A DNA stretch of 64,000 nucleotides from Balneolaceae bacterium UBA7797 (GCA_002480645.1 DLCN01000020.1:62001-126000), one strand, 5' to 3'. Positions 17,204-28,214 are shown, counted from the first letter of the stretch. Program-made: numbers and translations. The notes: generated by a model from the letters alone, not told the origin.

Positions 17204-17931
17204 AGAGATATTCCCAGGGTTAGTTCATGGATGATAAGATCATAATCATAAAATTCTTCTTCAATATCGAAGGATCTCAGGTTAAAATCATACCCGATAC
17301 TCAATCCTCTTCCGCCAAAAACATTATTCAGGTTTATTCTGCTTTTTCCGGAAAGATAAGAAACCGTTCCCCCAAAGAAATTTCCGCTGGAGTTACTGAA
17401 CCCATACCCAAGGGTTACCTGATTATTTACTGTCAGGCGTCGCCCTATTTTATTTCTCATGAATAATCCGGTTCCTGCACCCAGATCCGATTGATTGAAT
17501 CGTAATTGTGATTGTTCGTTGGTAACGCTAGTCAGGGAGGTGTTTAGCTCTATTGGAAATCCAAATGAAAATGCGGGCTTTCTAATTAATCCAATGCGGT
17601 TTGAAAGTATAAAAGACAGGTTAAAATAGGTTTGGTCTTTTAATCCGGTAAGATTGTTTCCAACCAAGGCGCGTAAAACAAAACCAGGACTTTCTAATCC
17701 CAGAGAGAACGTTCCGTTATTAAGGTCGAACCGATCATTTGCAGCTACGGCATTAGGGTTTCCTGTGAAACTAAAATTGGCAGGTGCATAACCAAGTCGG
17801 ATATAAGAATTTGATGAAGTAGTAGTCTCGGGTTTACTTCCTACAGAAAACATCTGAGCATGTGAGGTGTCCGATATAAACAATAGGATCAGTAATGATG
17901 GAAAAATAAATCGGAGGAAGTTTTTACTCAT
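17200..17931 (-). CDS. Exported outer-membrane beta-barrel-like protein
   Basis: From the ATG at 17931 the protein has a clear signal peptide (FLRFIFPSLLILLFISDTSHAQ) and about 243 residues in total. The frame extends 16 codons further upstream, but that would bury the signal peptide. The mature part has repeated amphipathic strand patterns (FVLRALVGNNLTGL, YFNLSFILSNRIGL, YGFSNSSGNFFGGTVSYL) and ends LTLGISL, which fits a small outer-membrane barrel. No family name is recognised. It is first in the three-gene operon and diverges from the glutathione peroxidase gene. Confidence 0.65.
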   Translation of the reverse strand: MSKNFLRFIFPSLLILLFISDTSHAQMFSVGSKPETTTSSNSYIRLGYAPANFSFTGNPNAVAANDRFDLNNGTFSLGLESPGFVLRALVGNNLTGLKDQTYFNLSFILSNRIGLIRKPAFSFGFPIELNTSLTSVTNEQSQLRFNQSDLGAGTGLFMRNKIGRRLTVNNQVTLGYGFSNSSGNFFGGTVSYLSGKSRINLNNVFGGRGLSIGYDFNLRSFDIEEEFYDYDLIIHELTLGISL

Positions 17932-17991
17932 TTGGAATGATTTTAACTTTAGTATAGGTTCAGCAATAAACGAAAACAATCAGGCAATCAT

Positions 17992-18531
17992 ATGAAAATA
18001 ATTGTTTCACTACTACTAACTCTTTTAATCAGTGTTATGCCCGCGAATGATAACTCTCTATACGATTTTAAACTAACCGATATTGATGGAAAAGAATTCT
18101 CTCTGGCGAAATATGAAGGTAAAGTTATTATGATCGTGAATGTAGCTTCAAAATGTGGTTACACTCCTCAATACGAAGGCCTCCAGGAGATCTACGAAGA
18201 ATATCAGGATGATGGACTAGTTATTATCGGTTTTCCGGCCAATAATTTTAAAGGTCAGGAGCCCGGTTCGAATGAAGAGATCAAACAATTTTGCACACTT
18301 GAATATGGGGTAAGTTTCCCAATGGCTTCAAAGGTGTCTGTGATTGGTGATGATCAGGCGCCGCTCTTTAGTTATTTAACTTCTCAACCAAACGAGGATT
18401 TTGAAGGTGATATCAAATGGAATTTCGAAAAATTTCTCATTGATAAGGAAGGAAATCTCGTTAGAAGGTTCAGAAGCGGTGTTAAACCGAACAGTAAAGA
18501 GCTTAAGAGCGCAATTGAGGGGCTTCTATAA
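17992..18531 (+). CDS. Glutathione peroxidase-family thiol peroxidase, exported
   Basis: 179 residues with an N-terminal hydrophobic segment (MKIIVSLLLTLLISVMPAND) that should direct export. The peroxidatic residue is Cys55 in NVASKCGYTPQY, replacing selenocysteine. The conserved FPANNFKGQEPGSNEEI and the WNFEKFLID tryptophan/asparagine segment complete the active site. A further Cys (FCTLEYG) could resolve the disulfide, so reduction by thioredoxin-like partners is more likely than by glutathione. It is followed by tRNA-Asp. Confidence 0.9.
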   Translation: MKIIVSLLLTLLISVMPANDNSLYDFKLTDIDGKEFSLAKYEGKVIMIVNVASKCGYTPQYEGLQEIYEEYQDDGLVIIGFPANNFKGQEPGSNEEIKQFCTLEYGVSFPMASKVSVIGDDQAPLFSYLTSQPNEDFEGDIKWNFEKFLIDKEGNLVRRFRSGVKPNSKELKSAIEGLL

Positions 18532-18557
18532 AAATCTCAGAAAAATTGGTTTTTTGG

Positions 18558-18589
18558 TTGACATCAAATTGAATACCTGTGTATATTTG
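18558..18589 (+). promoter_or_regulatory. Bacteroidota-type promoter of tRNA-Asp
   Basis: TTG (in TTGACA) is followed after 21 bases by TATATTTG, which fits the TTG/TAnnTTTG promoter of this phylum. Transcription would start about 10 bases before the tRNA 5' end at 18606. Confidence 0.7.
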
Positions 18590-18605
18590 ATGCTCTCAAA
18601 AACAT

Positions 18606-18679
18606 GGTCCGGTAGTTCAGTTGGTTAGAACGCCTGCCTGTCACGCAGGAGGTCGAGGGTTCGAGTCCCTTCCGGATCG
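18606..18679 (+). tRNA. tRNA-Asp (anticodon GTC)
   Basis: A complete cloverleaf of 74 bases. Acceptor GGTCCGG pairs with CCGGATC (one G-T), the D arm follows, the anticodon stem CCTGC/GCAGG encloses a CTGTCAC loop with GTC at 18640-18642, and the T arm contains GGTTCGAGTCCC. Discriminator is G. The 3' CCA is not encoded. Confidence 0.97.
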
Positions 18680-18683
18680 CAGA

Positions 18684-18718
18684 AAGCTCTGAATTACTTG
18701 TTAGTTCAGAGCTTTTTT
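18684..18718 (+). terminator. Intrinsic terminator after tRNA-Asp
   Basis: AAGCTCTGAA pairs with TTCAGAGCTT across an 11-base loop and is followed by seven Ts. It ends the tRNA transcript ahead of mnmG. Confidence 0.85.
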
Positions 18719-18777
18719 TCTATTTGTAGTATGGTGGCTAATCTAAAATGTTCTAAGAACATAATAAACAATAACTA

Positions 18778-20664
18778 ATGTCAAGTTTATACTCTCATTA
18801 TGATGTAATTGTAGTTGGCGCTGGTCATGCGGGTAGCGAAGCTGCAGGTGCAGCTGCACAGCTTGGTGCTAAGACATTGCTAATTACCATGAACCTGGAA
18901 GCGATTGCAAAAATGTCTTGTAATCCGGCAATGGGCGGTGTGGCTAAAGGACAGTTGGTTAGGGAAATTGATGCGCTTGGTGGCTTATCCGGAATAGTTA
19001 GTGATAGTTCAGGGGTACAGTTCCGAATGCTAAATCGCAGTAAGGGGCCGGCTATGTGGAGCCCCCGTTGTCAGAGTGATCGAATGGAATACTCCCGGAT
19101 CATGAGAGAGATGCTGGAACAAAAAGAGCATTTATTTTTCCGCCAGGATAATGTAACCGATTTAATTTCTGATGATGGAAAGGTTACAGGTGTAATCACA
19201 CAAACGGGTCAGGAAATTTATGCAAATGCGGTAGTTCTGACCAGTGGTACATTTTTGAATGGCATCATCCATATAGGTGAAGCACAATATGGTGGTGGGC
19301 GTTCAGGTGAACGGGCATCTATAGGTATAACTGCCGCATTGGAAAAACTTGGTTTTGAAGTTGGCCGGTTGAAAACGGGTACTCCCCCAAGAATTGATGG
19401 AAGAACGGTAGATTATTCAAAACTGGAAGTTCAGTTTGGAGATGAAGATCCCTCCCCATTTTCATTTATGACTGAAGGTCCATTGCCATCTGTTGATGAA
19501 CAATTGAATTGCTGGATCGGATATACCAACCTGGATGTTCACGATGAATTAAAGACCGGTTTTGACAGAAGTCCGATGTTTAATGGAAGAATTAAATCAA
19601 TCGGTCCCAGATATTGTCCAAGTATTGAGGATAAGATCAATCGTTTTGCTGATAAAGAACGACATCAGCTGTTTCTGGAACCGGAAGGTTGGAATACTTA
19701 TGAAATGTATTTGAATGGATTCTCTACCTCACTTCCTGAAGAAACACAGGTAACGTCTTTAAAGAAGATCCCCGGGTTTGAGAACGCACTCATGATTCGG
19801 CCCGGGTATGCCATTGAATATGATTACTTCCCACCGCATCAAATTAAAAGAACGTTAGAGACTAAGCGTGTAGAAGGACTCTATTTTGCCGGGCAAATTA
19901 ATGGAACAACTGGGTATGAAGAAGCTGCTTGTCAGGGTTTGATGGCTGGTATTAATGCGGCACTAAAAGTTCAGGGAAAAGATGAATTTATACTGAAAAG
20001 AAGTGAAGCTTATATTGGGGTATTGATCGATGATCTGATCAATAAAGGGACCGAAGAACCCTATAGAATGTTTACCTCAAGGGCAGAGCATAGAATTTTG
20101 TTAAGACAGGATAATGCGGATCTGCGTCTTACGGAGCTTGGTTATAAGATTGGCTTGGCAGATGAGGAGCGATATAATAAGTTTAGAATCAAGAAAGAGG
20201 CAATTGATAAACTTAACGATCTGTTTCAGAATTACACGGTTAGACCGGAGAATATGGATGCAATGCTCAAAAAACAGGGCACTACTCCCCTTTCTCAACC
20301 GGTAAAAGCATATACGGTACTTACCCGGCCTGAGATCGGGATCAATGATATAATCGATGCCGATAAGGAATTAAAGTCTCTGGTAGACGGGATAACACAA
20401 GATAAATTCGTCAAAGAGCAGGTAGAGATACAGGTCAAGTATTCCGGTTATATACAGAAAGAGTTTGAAATGGTGAAGGAATTAAGTGAAAAAGAGAACA
20501 CGAGAATTCCTGAATCCATGGACTATTCCAGAATTAAGAGTCTATCCACGGAAGGATTTCAAAAGCTAAGTAAGATCAAACCGGAAACCATTGGTCAGGC
20601 AAGCAGAATTAGTGGTGTAAGTGCCAGTGATGTTTCAGTCTTGTTAGTTTACTTGAAAAGCTGA
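18778..20664 (+). CDS. mnmG: tRNA uridine-5-carboxymethylaminomethyl modification enzyme MnmG
   Basis: A 628-residue FAD protein (GidA) that with MnmE adds the cmnm5 group to wobble U34. FAD-binding [21 protein letters not shown] is at the N-terminus; the signatures [35 protein letters not shown] and [10 protein letters not shown] are intact, and the C-terminal helical MnmE-binding part ends [11 protein letters not shown]. Length is typical. rsmG begins on the last base of its stop codon, an arrangement common near bacterial origins. Confidence 0.97.
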   Translation: MSSLYSHYDVIVVGAGHAGSEAAGAAAQLGAKTLLITMNLEAIAKMSCNPAMGGVAKGQLVREIDALGGLSGIVSDSSGVQFRMLNRSKGPAMWSPRCQSDRMEYSRIMREMLEQKEHLFFRQDNVTDLISDDGKVTGVITQTGQEIYANAVVLTSGTFLNGIIHIGEAQYGGGRSGERASIGITAALEKLGFEVGRLKTGTPPRIDGRTVDYSKLEVQFGDEDPSPFSFMTEGPLPSVDEQLNCWIGYTNLDVHDELKTGFDRSPMFNGRIKSIGPRYCPSIEDKINRFADKERHQLFLEPEGWNTYEMYLNGFSTSLPEETQVTSLKKIPGFENALMIRPGYAIEYDYFPPHQIKRTLETKRVEGLYFAGQINGTTGYEEAACQGLMAGINAALKVQGKDEFILKRSEAYIGVLIDDLINKGTEEPYRMFTSRAEHRILLRQDNADLRLTELGYKIGLADEERYNKFRIKKEAIDKLNDLFQNYTVRPENMDAMLKKQGTTPLSQPVKAYTVLTRPEIGINDIIDADKELKSLVDGITQDKFVKEQVEIQVKYSGYIQKEFEMVKELSEKENTRIPESMDYSRIKSLSTEGFQKLSKIKPETIGQASRISGVSASDVSVLLVYLKS

Positions 20665-21326
20665 TGTTTCATGTGAAACATTCCATAGTAAATACCACCC
20701 TATCGACTAATCAGGTTAGTTATATTGAAAAACTCATTGAGAAAAACGCACAGGCCCTGGACGTGTACTCAGAGCAATTATTGTGGTGGAATAAAAAAAT
20801 AAATCTTGTCAGCCGGGATGTTTCACGTGAAACGGCAGAAGAACACATTGCTCATTCATTGTTGATTGCGAGTGTAGATGAGTTTAAAAAAGCCGAATCT
20901 ATTATTGACACCGGGACAGGCGGTGGATTACCGGGAATTCCATTGGCTATTTGTAATCCCAAAAAGAGTTTTGTGCTCAATGATATCGTCACAAAAAAGA
21001 TCATGGCGGTAAAACAGATGGTATTAAAAGTTAAATGTGGTAATGTGATCACTAATACCGGCTCGATCTCCGATCTAACAATTAGTCCCGGTTCAGTGGT
21101 GGTTACAAAGCATGCGTTCAAGCTCTATGAGTTGTGGGACTTAATCGGAACTAAGCCCTGGGATTCTTTGATATTTTTAAAGGGGGCATCGGAGGCTGCA
21201 GATGAGATTCGGAACATAGATAAGCCTCTCAAAATGACCATTTATCATCTTGATGAAGTGCTTAATTCTTCGTTCTATTCAGGAAAAGCAATTGTAGTAC
21301 TATCAAGAAATAATGAAAAGCTCTGA
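20664..21326 (+). CDS. rsmG: 16S rRNA (guanine-N7)-methyltransferase RsmG
   Basis: A 220-residue GidB-type methyltransferase that modifies G527 of 16S rRNA; loss gives low-level streptomycin resistance. SAM motif IIDTGTGGGLPGIPLAI, then DIVTKKIMAVKQM. The N-terminal MFHVKH and internal NLVSRDVSRET codons are generated by two embedded parS sites (see those entries). The gene overlaps mnmG by one base and the WYL regulator by 14 bases. Confidence 0.95.
   Translation: MFHVKHSIVNTTLSTNQVSYIEKLIEKNAQALDVYSEQLLWWNKKINLVSRDVSRETAEEHIAHSLLIASVDEFKKAESIIDTGTGGGLPGIPLAICNPKKSFVLNDIVTKKIMAVKQMVLKVKCGNVITNTGSISDLTISPGSVVVTKHAFKLYELWDLIGTKPWDSLIFLKGASEAADEIRNIDKPLKMTIYHLDEVLNSSFYSGKAIVVLSRNNEKL
20665..20680. 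promoter_or_regulatory. parS site 1 (ParB binding, candidate)
   Basis: TGTTTCATGTGAAACA differs from the chromosomal parS consensus TGTTTCACGTGAAACA at one position. It overlaps the rsmG start codon and encodes the MFHVKH N-terminus. It would bind ParB to organise and segregate the origin region. Confidence 0.85.
20819..20834. promoter_or_regulatory. parS site 2 (ParB binding, candidate)
   Basis: TGTTTCACGTGAAACG matches the parS consensus at 15 of 16 positions, with only the last base different. It lies 138 bases after site 1, inside rsmG, and encodes DVSRET. Confidence 0.87.
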
Positions 21327-22251
21327 ACGAAGATTAAAATTAATGCTGCTGCTTCAGCAGCCGGGAAGAAAATTAACCGTTGAAGAGATCGCAGAGAAAT
21401 TTGGAGTAAGCAGACGCACTATATTTAGAGATTTCAATGCGTTACAAGAGATAAATGTACCGGTAACCTGGGATAAGTATGCCGGTTATGGCGTAATGCC
21501 AGGGTATAAAGTTCCGCCCCTGATGTTTACCCCGAAAGAATTAGCTACAATTATGGTGGGATTGAATTTTGTAAAATCTCAGATAGATGAACAGTTGGTG
21601 AATGATGCGCATGGTGTGGAACTTAAGATCAAAAACGTACTACCGGATGATCTTAAAGAACTGATGAGTTCGTTGGAAGAGAGAACGATCGTTGATCCTT
21701 ACATGAAATTTGGAGCGGAAAAAAAGAAAGGCGGAGACTGGTATCTGCTTAGTAGTGCGATCGCTCAGAAAAAAAGAGTGGAGTTTCAATACACCACAAA
21801 ATCAGGAAAGACGGAGATAAGAAAAGTAGACCCTCTTCTTCTCGTATTTTTTGAAGACCATTGGAATATGATCGGTCGATCTCACCTAAGAGGGGAAATC
21901 CGGAATTTTATACTTCAAAATATGCGAGAGATCCGGATTCTGGAAGAAATTGTAGCGATTAAAAATAAAATCTCCGTAGAGGACTTAATTTTCCGTTCTG
22001 ACAGCACTTCGCAAAAAGTAATACTATTGGTCTCAAAATCTGAGATAGAGCGTTTCAGGGCAAATTTACCGGCTAAAATTTTTAAGGAATCCGATGAAAA
22101 ATCTAAAAAAATAAAGGTGACGTTCGAATTCGATAACCTGGACTATATCAACAGATGGTTGCTTCAATTTGGAGAGGATGTTGAAATTGAAGAACCGGAA
22201 CAGTTGAAGATCAAGAGAAATGAGCTCCTCAAAAAAATGCTGGACATCTGA
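21313..22251 (+). CDS. HTH/WYL-domain transcriptional regulator
   Basis: 312 residues. An N-terminal DeoR-like winged helix (RKLTVEEIAEKFGVSRRTIFRDFNALQEINVPV) is followed by a WYL ligand-binding domain (KKRVEFQYTTKSGKTEIRKVDPLLLVFFEDHWNMIGR), in which the usual W-Y-L reads HWNMI, and a WCX-like C-terminus. Such proteins sense nucleotides or single-stranded DNA and often control DNA-damage or defence genes; no defence genes are next to it. It overlaps the end of rsmG by 14 bases. Confidence 0.87.
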   Translation: MKSSERRLKLMLLLQQPGRKLTVEEIAEKFGVSRRTIFRDFNALQEINVPVTWDKYAGYGVMPGYKVPPLMFTPKELATIMVGLNFVKSQIDEQLVNDAHGVELKIKNVLPDDLKELMSSLEERTIVDPYMKFGAEKKKGGDWYLLSSAIAQKKRVEFQYTTKSGKTEIRKVDPLLLVFFEDHWNMIGRSHLRGEIRNFILQNMREIRILEEIVAIKNKISVEDLIFRSDSTSQKVILLVSKSEIERFRANLPAKIFKESDEKSKKIKVTFEFDNLDYINRWLLQFGEDVEIEEPEQLKIKRNELLKKMLDI

Positions 22252-22284
22252 CAGCACACTGTTCATTGAAACTTTCAGCCAAAT

Positions 22285-22319
22285 AAAAAGCCCCGGTCAA
22301 AAACTGACCGGGGCTTTTT
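22285..22319. terminator. Bidirectional terminator between WYL regulator and gyrA
   Basis: GCCCCGGTCA pairs with TGACCGGGGC over a five-base loop and is flanked by A5 and T6. The genes converge here, so it serves both strands. Confidence 0.92.
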
Positions 22320-22345
22320 TAATGTAAACTTTTAAAGAGGAGATA

Positions 22346-24802
22346 TTATACTTCTTCGTCTTCCTCTTCATTTACAACCCGAGTAACTGCGGCGATAGCT
22401 TCGCTCGAATCTAAACGCATGATCCGGACACCCTGAGTATTTCGACCCATGGTTCTGATTCCGCTACAGCTCATTCTGATCACCTTTCCACCCTCAGTTA
22501 TAACCATCAGGTCATCCTGATCAGTAACTTCTTTGAGGGCGATCAGATTACCAGTCTTGGGAGTTATCTTAAGTGTAATCACTCCTTTACCGCCTCTAGA
22601 TTGTTCTCTGTAATCGTCAACAAGTGAACGTTTACCATAGCCATTTTCTGAGATGGCGAGCACAGTGGCTTCGTGAGTATTCTTGATAACCACCATATCA
22701 ACAATACGATCATCTTTACCTAAAGACATACCGCGAACACCGGAAGTGTTTCTACCCATTTCACGAACATCACTTTCGTGGAAGCGAATAGCCCGGCCAT
22801 CTTTATTAGCAAGAATAATATTACTGTCGCCGTCGGTGAGTTCAGCAGCCAGCAGGCTGTCCCCTTCTTTTATATTGATGGCGATGATACCATCACGGCG
22901 GGGACGGCTGTAAGCTTCCAGCTTTGTCTTTTTGATCTGTCCCTCTTCGGTACACATCACGATAGATTGACTGTTCACATACTCTTCATCGTCGAGCGTT
23001 TTAACAGGAACAAATGCTTTAATGTTATCATCCTTATCCAGTTCAATAAGGTTAACTATGGCGCGGCCACGAGCCAAGCGCCCACCTTCCGGAATCTCAT
23101 AAACTTTAAGCCAGTAACACTTGCCTTTTTCTGTAAAGAATAAAATGTAGTTGTGATTAGTGGCAACAAACAGATGTTCTACATATTCCTCGTCGCGCGT
23201 AGTGGTTCCCTTCATTCCTTTTCCACCCCGACGTTGACGACGGTAACCGCTTACAGGCATTCGTTTGATGAATCCTTTGTTTGAAATGGTAACTACAACA
23301 TCTTCATCAGCGATCATATCTTCTACACTGAAATCTTCAGCCGAATAAACGATCTGAGTTCTGCGCTCATCACCATAGCGGGCAGAAAGATCATCCAATT
23401 CTTCTTTGATGATCTCCGTCTGACGATCACGGCTTGAGAGAATAGAACGATATTCATTGATCTTTTCTACGATATCTTTGTATTCAGTATCGATCTTGTC
23501 ACGCTCTAATCCGGTAAGCTTCTGGAGTCTCATTTCCAGAATAGCCTTAGCCTGAATGTCGGTCAGTGCAAACTTCTTACGTAACTCAACATTAGCTTCC
23601 TGAGGATTTTTAGATGCGCGGATCGTTTTAATTACCTCATCAAGATTATCAAGAGCGATCTTAAGACCTTCCAGGATATGTGCCCGGGCTTCGGCAGCTT
23701 CAAGATCGTAAATAGTTCGTCTGATAATGATCTCGATACGGTGCTCAACGTAATGATAAATGAGCTCCTTCAGATTCATTACTTTTGGCCGGCCCTGTAC
23801 CAACGCAAGATTGATCACCCCAAAGGTGGTCTGCATTTGTGTGTATTTGTACAGCTGATTAAGAACAACGCCGGCATTTGCAGAACGCTTCAATACGATC
23901 ACAACACGCATACCTTCGCGGTCAGACTCATCTCTGACCTCAGAAATTTCAGTGATCTTCTCGTGATTTACGAGTTGAGCGATCTTTTCTATAAGAGTAC
24001 TCTTGTTGACCTGATACGGGATCTCCGTAATAACGATCTGTTCACGGCCCCCACGTAATTCCTCTGTATTAGCGCGCGCTCTAAGTGTGATCTTACCACG
24101 ACCGGTTTCATATGCCTCTTTTACCCCTTCGTAGCCATAAATGATACCACCGGTAGGAAAATCAGGAGCGGTAATATGTTCCATCAATTGCTTGATCTCG
24201 ATATCAGGATTATCGATATAGGATTTAATACCGTTGATGACTTCGGGTAAGTTATGAGGAGCCATGTTGGTGGCCATACCTACTGCAATACCCGAAGAAC
24301 CATTCACCAATAAGTTCGGTAATGTACCGGGAAGTACCGTAGGCTCCTGAAGTGTATCATCAAAGTTCGGTTGATAATCTACCGTTTCTTTATTGATATC
24401 GTTAAGCAGCTCTTCTGCAATTCGATCCATACGAACTTCGGTATAACGCATAGCGGCTGCGGAATCACCATCCACAGAGCCGAAGTTTCCCTGACCATCA
24501 CACAAAGGATAGCGAAGGGAGAAATCCTGTACCATACGAACAATGGTATCATACACAGCAGAATCACCATGCGGGTGATACTTACCTAATACCTCACCCA
24601 CAATACGGGCACTTTTCTTGTACCCCCTGTTATGAAGCATTCCAAGATCGTTCATGCCGAATAGAGCACGGCGGTGTACAGGTTTAAGACCATCTCTTAC
24701 ATCAGGCAGCGCCCGCGACACAATAACCGACATCGAATAATCGATGTAGGATGATTGCATTTCATCTTCAATGGTTATTGGTATAATTTTTTCTCTGGCC
24801 AT
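22346..24802 (-). CDS. gyrA: DNA gyrase subunit A
   Basis: An 818-residue type IIA topoisomerase subunit that breaks and rejoins DNA. The N-terminal breakage-reunion domain includes SYIDYSMSVIVSRALPDVRDGLKPVHRR and the catalytic Tyr in AAMRYTEVRM. The C-terminal beta-pinwheel contains the GyrA box (QRRGGKG near residue 530), which identifies gyrase rather than topoisomerase IV. An acidic tail (EEEDEEV) ends the protein. gyrB lies 45 bases upstream in the same operon. Confidence 0.97.
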   Translation of the reverse strand: MAREKIIPITIEDEMQSSYIDYSMSVIVSRALPDVRDGLKPVHRRALFGMNDLGMLHNRGYKKSARIVGEVLGKYHPHGDSAVYDTIVRMVQDFSLRYPLCDGQGNFGSVDGDSAAAMRYTEVRMDRIAEELLNDINKETVDYQPNFDDTLQEPTVLPGTLPNLLVNGSSGIAVGMATNMAPHNLPEVINGIKSYIDNPDIEIKQLMEHITAPDFPTGGIIYGYEGVKEAYETGRGKITLRARANTEELRGGREQIVITEIPYQVNKSTLIEKIAQLVNHEKITEISEVRDESDREGMRVVIVLKRSANAGVVLNQLYKYTQMQTTFGVINLALVQGRPKVMNLKELIYHYVEHRIEIIIRRTIYDLEAAEARAHILEGLKIALDNLDEVIKTIRASKNPQEANVELRKKFALTDIQAKAILEMRLQKLTGLERDKIDTEYKDIVEKINEYRSILSSRDRQTEIIKEELDDLSARYGDERRTQIVYSAEDFSVEDMIADEDVVVTISNKGFIKRMPVSGYRRQRRGGKGMKGTTTRDEEYVEHLFVATNHNYILFFTEKGKCYWLKVYEIPEGGRLARGRAIVNLIELDKDDNIKAFVPVKTLDDEEYVNSQSIVMCTEEGQIKKTKLEAYSRPRRDGIIAINIKEGDSLLAAELTDGDSNIILANKDGRAIRFHESDVREMGRNTSGVRGMSLGKDDRIVDMVVIKNTHEATVLAISENGYGKRSLVDDYREQSRGGKGVITLKITPKTGNLIALKEVTDQDDLMVITEGGKVIRMSCSGIRTMGRNTQGVRIMRLDSSEAIAAVTRVVNEEEDEEV

Positions 24803-24847
24803 ATATAAAAGTCTTCTTTAAGTAAGTATGAGTGGTTCAGAATTTGA

Positions 24848-26806
<1,959 letters not shown>

Positions 26807-26854
26807 TTAGATGAGTAGATTGATTTGGGAAAATAGGGCTATTAAGGTCAAAAA

Positions 26855-26862
26855 CAAAAATA
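26855..26862 (-). promoter_or_regulatory. TAnnTTTG box upstream of gyrB
   Basis: On the minus strand this reads TATTTTTG, 70 bases before the gyrB start. No matching upstream TTG is at the standard spacing, so confidence is limited. Confidence 0.35.
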
Positions 26863-26938
26863 GACAGGGTCAATATCGAAAAAAACTGAGATAAGCAGGC
26901 AGGGGCTAAATTTGGAAGAATTTTTTATTCAAAAAAGG

Positions 26939-26967
26939 TGTGGATAAATATTAAAAATGGTGGATAA
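26939..26967. promoter_or_regulatory. Pair of DnaA boxes between gyrB and rpmB
   Basis: TGTGGATAA at 26939-26947 is the perfect complement of the DnaA box TTATCCACA. GGTGGATAA at 26959-26967 matches at eight of nine positions, in the same orientation, two helical turns away. The surrounding 281-base spacer is AT-rich. These could be part of an origin or could regulate gyrB/rpmB. Confidence 0.6.
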
Positions 26968-27000
26968 CTCGATTTTTATGAATTTTTGGTGTTACGGGCG

Positions 27001-27031
27001 TTGAATTTTGAGAATTATAGCTATATCTTTG
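27001..27031 (+). promoter_or_regulatory. Bacteroidota-type promoter of the rpmB operon
   Basis: TTG at 27001-27003 and TATCTTTG at 27024-27031 are separated by 20 bases, matching the phylum consensus for both boxes and spacing. The rpmB start codon lies 36 bases beyond the -7 box. Confidence 0.75.
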
Positions 27032-27066
27032 GTGTCTATCTCAAAAATTGAATAACCCAAGAAACG

Positions 27067-27312
27067 ATGTCGCGAAGAGACGATATTACAGGTAAAAAAG
27101 CGATGAACGGTTTCCGTTCTTCAAAGTCTAATAACAAGACGAAACATCGCTTTCATCTGAATTTACAAAAACGACGCTTCTACGTACCAGAAGAAGATAA
27201 GTGGATCACTTTGAAAGTATCTGCTAAAACGCTGAGAACCATCAACAAGAAAGGGATCACAGCCGTACTGAAAGACGCTCGTAGAAAAGGAACCCTTTTA
27301 AAAGAAGTATAG
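27067..27312 (+). CDS. rpmB: 50S ribosomal protein L28
   Basis: An 81-residue L28 with the typical [26 protein letters not shown] core and R-rich strands, ending [14 protein letters not shown]. It heads a compact cluster rpmB-rpmG-DUF4295 with four- and eight-base gaps, the standard Bacteroidota arrangement. Confidence 0.96.
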   Translation: MSRRDDITGKKAMNGFRSSKSNNKTKHRFHLNLQKRRFYVPEEDKWITLKVSAKTLRTINKKGITAVLKDARRKGTLLKEV

Positions 27313-27316
27313 AACA

Positions 27317-27481
27317 ATGGCAAAAGGAAACAGAGTTCAGGTCATTCTAGAGTGTACAGAGAAGCCAGGTTCATCACGTTATGTGACAACCAAAAATCGC
27401 CGTACCACTACAGAGCGCCTGGAATTAAAAAAATACAACCCGGTTCTTCGTAAGCATACCACACATAAAGAAATTAAATAA
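27317..27481 (+). CDS. rpmG: 50S ribosomal protein L33
   Basis: 54 residues beginning [15 protein letters not shown], followed by [23 protein letters not shown]. Only one cysteine is present, so this is the zinc-free (C-minus) form of L33. It lies four bases after rpmB and is followed eight bases later by the DUF4295 gene. Confidence 0.95.
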   Translation: MAKGNRVQVILECTEKPGSSRYVTTKNRRTTTERLELKKYNPVLRKHTTHKEIK

Positions 27482-27489
27482 GTTGAACA

Positions 27490-27660
27490 ATGGCTAAGAA
27501 ACAAGTATTCGGTTCAGAAGCATTACAGCAGAAAGCATCCGCTCGCAGGATGGCTAAGGTCATTCTTTCAACTAAAAATGAGAGTGGTAAGTACAGTTAC
27601 CGTGAGGTAATGATTGATCAGGATAATGTGAAAGACTTTATTGACAAAAATAAAGCTTGA
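27490..27660 (+). CDS. DUF4295 family protein (Bacteroidota ribosomal protein bL38 candidate)
   Basis: A 56-residue basic protein: MAKKQVFGSEALQQKASARR, then MAKVILSTKNESGKYSYREVMI and a VKDFIDKNKA end. The pattern (MAKK start, VI.S.K...G.Y...E.M...D.VK.F) and position directly after rpmG match DUF4295, found in Bacteroidota. From memory, the Flavobacterium johnsoniae ribosome structure contains a clade-specific subunit bL38 that I associate with this family. The link should be treated as likely but not proven here. A terminator follows. Confidence 0.8.
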   Translation: MAKKQVFGSEALQQKASARRMAKVILSTKNESGKYSYREVMIDQDNVKDFIDKNKA

Positions 27661-27682
27661 TAACGTACTGGTTATGAATTTT

Positions 27683-27718
27683 AAGGTTACGCAAGCTGAT
27701 TGTGTAACCTTTTTTTTT
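27683..27718 (+). terminator. Intrinsic terminator after the rpmB-rpmG-DUF4295 cluster
   Basis: AAGGTTACGCAA pairs with TTGTGTAACCTT around a short loop and is followed by a run of eight or more Ts. Confidence 0.87.
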
Positions 27719-27750
27719 GCTTATTTTCCAACTAAAAATGTGAGCATGTT

Positions 27751-28209
27751 ATGAGTATTAAAGACCAAATAATGGCAGATCTTAAGGATGCGATGAAGGC
27801 TAAAGAGCAGGACAAACTGCAGGTACTTCGTTCACTGAAAGCCAAACTGATGGAAAAAGAGATCGAACAACGTCAGGGTGGTAAAGCAGAGCTGTCTGAT
27901 GAGGATGCACTTCAGGTTATAACCAAAGCCGCAAAACAACGCAAAGAATCTATAACCCAATTTCAGCAGGGTGGCCGGGAAGATCTGGTAGCTAACGAAG
28001 AAAAGGAATTAGCGATCATTGAAACCTATTTGCCGGAAATGATGGGAGAAGATGAGGTTCGGGCAATTGTTAAAGAAAAAATTTCGGCCATGGGTGCAAC
28101 CGGACCCCAGGATATGGGTAAGGTAATGGGCCCGCTGATGGGGCAACTAAAAGGTAAAGCAGACGGAGCGCTGGTTAGCCGCTTAGTAAAAGAAGAATTA
28201 GCCGGATAA
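27751..28209 (+). CDS. GatB/YqeY domain-containing protein
   Basis: A 152-residue YqeY-like protein. The N-terminal helix MSIKDQIMADLKDAMKAKEQDKLQVLRSLKAKL and the C-terminal GatB/YqeY tail (DMGKVMGPLMGQLKGKADGALVSRLVKEEL) are typical. The C-terminal domain resembles the tRNA-binding tail of amidotransferase GatB; the physiological role is not settled. It leads a run of co-directional genes (CvpA, tyrS, exonuclease) with small gaps. Confidence 0.92.
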   Translation: MSIKDQIMADLKDAMKAKEQDKLQVLRSLKAKLMEKEIEQRQGGKAELSDEDALQVITKAAKQRKESITQFQQGGREDLVANEEKELAIIETYLPEMMGEDEVRAIVKEKISAMGATGPQDMGKVMGPLMGQLKGKADGALVSRLVKEELAG

Positions 28210-28214
28210 TAACC

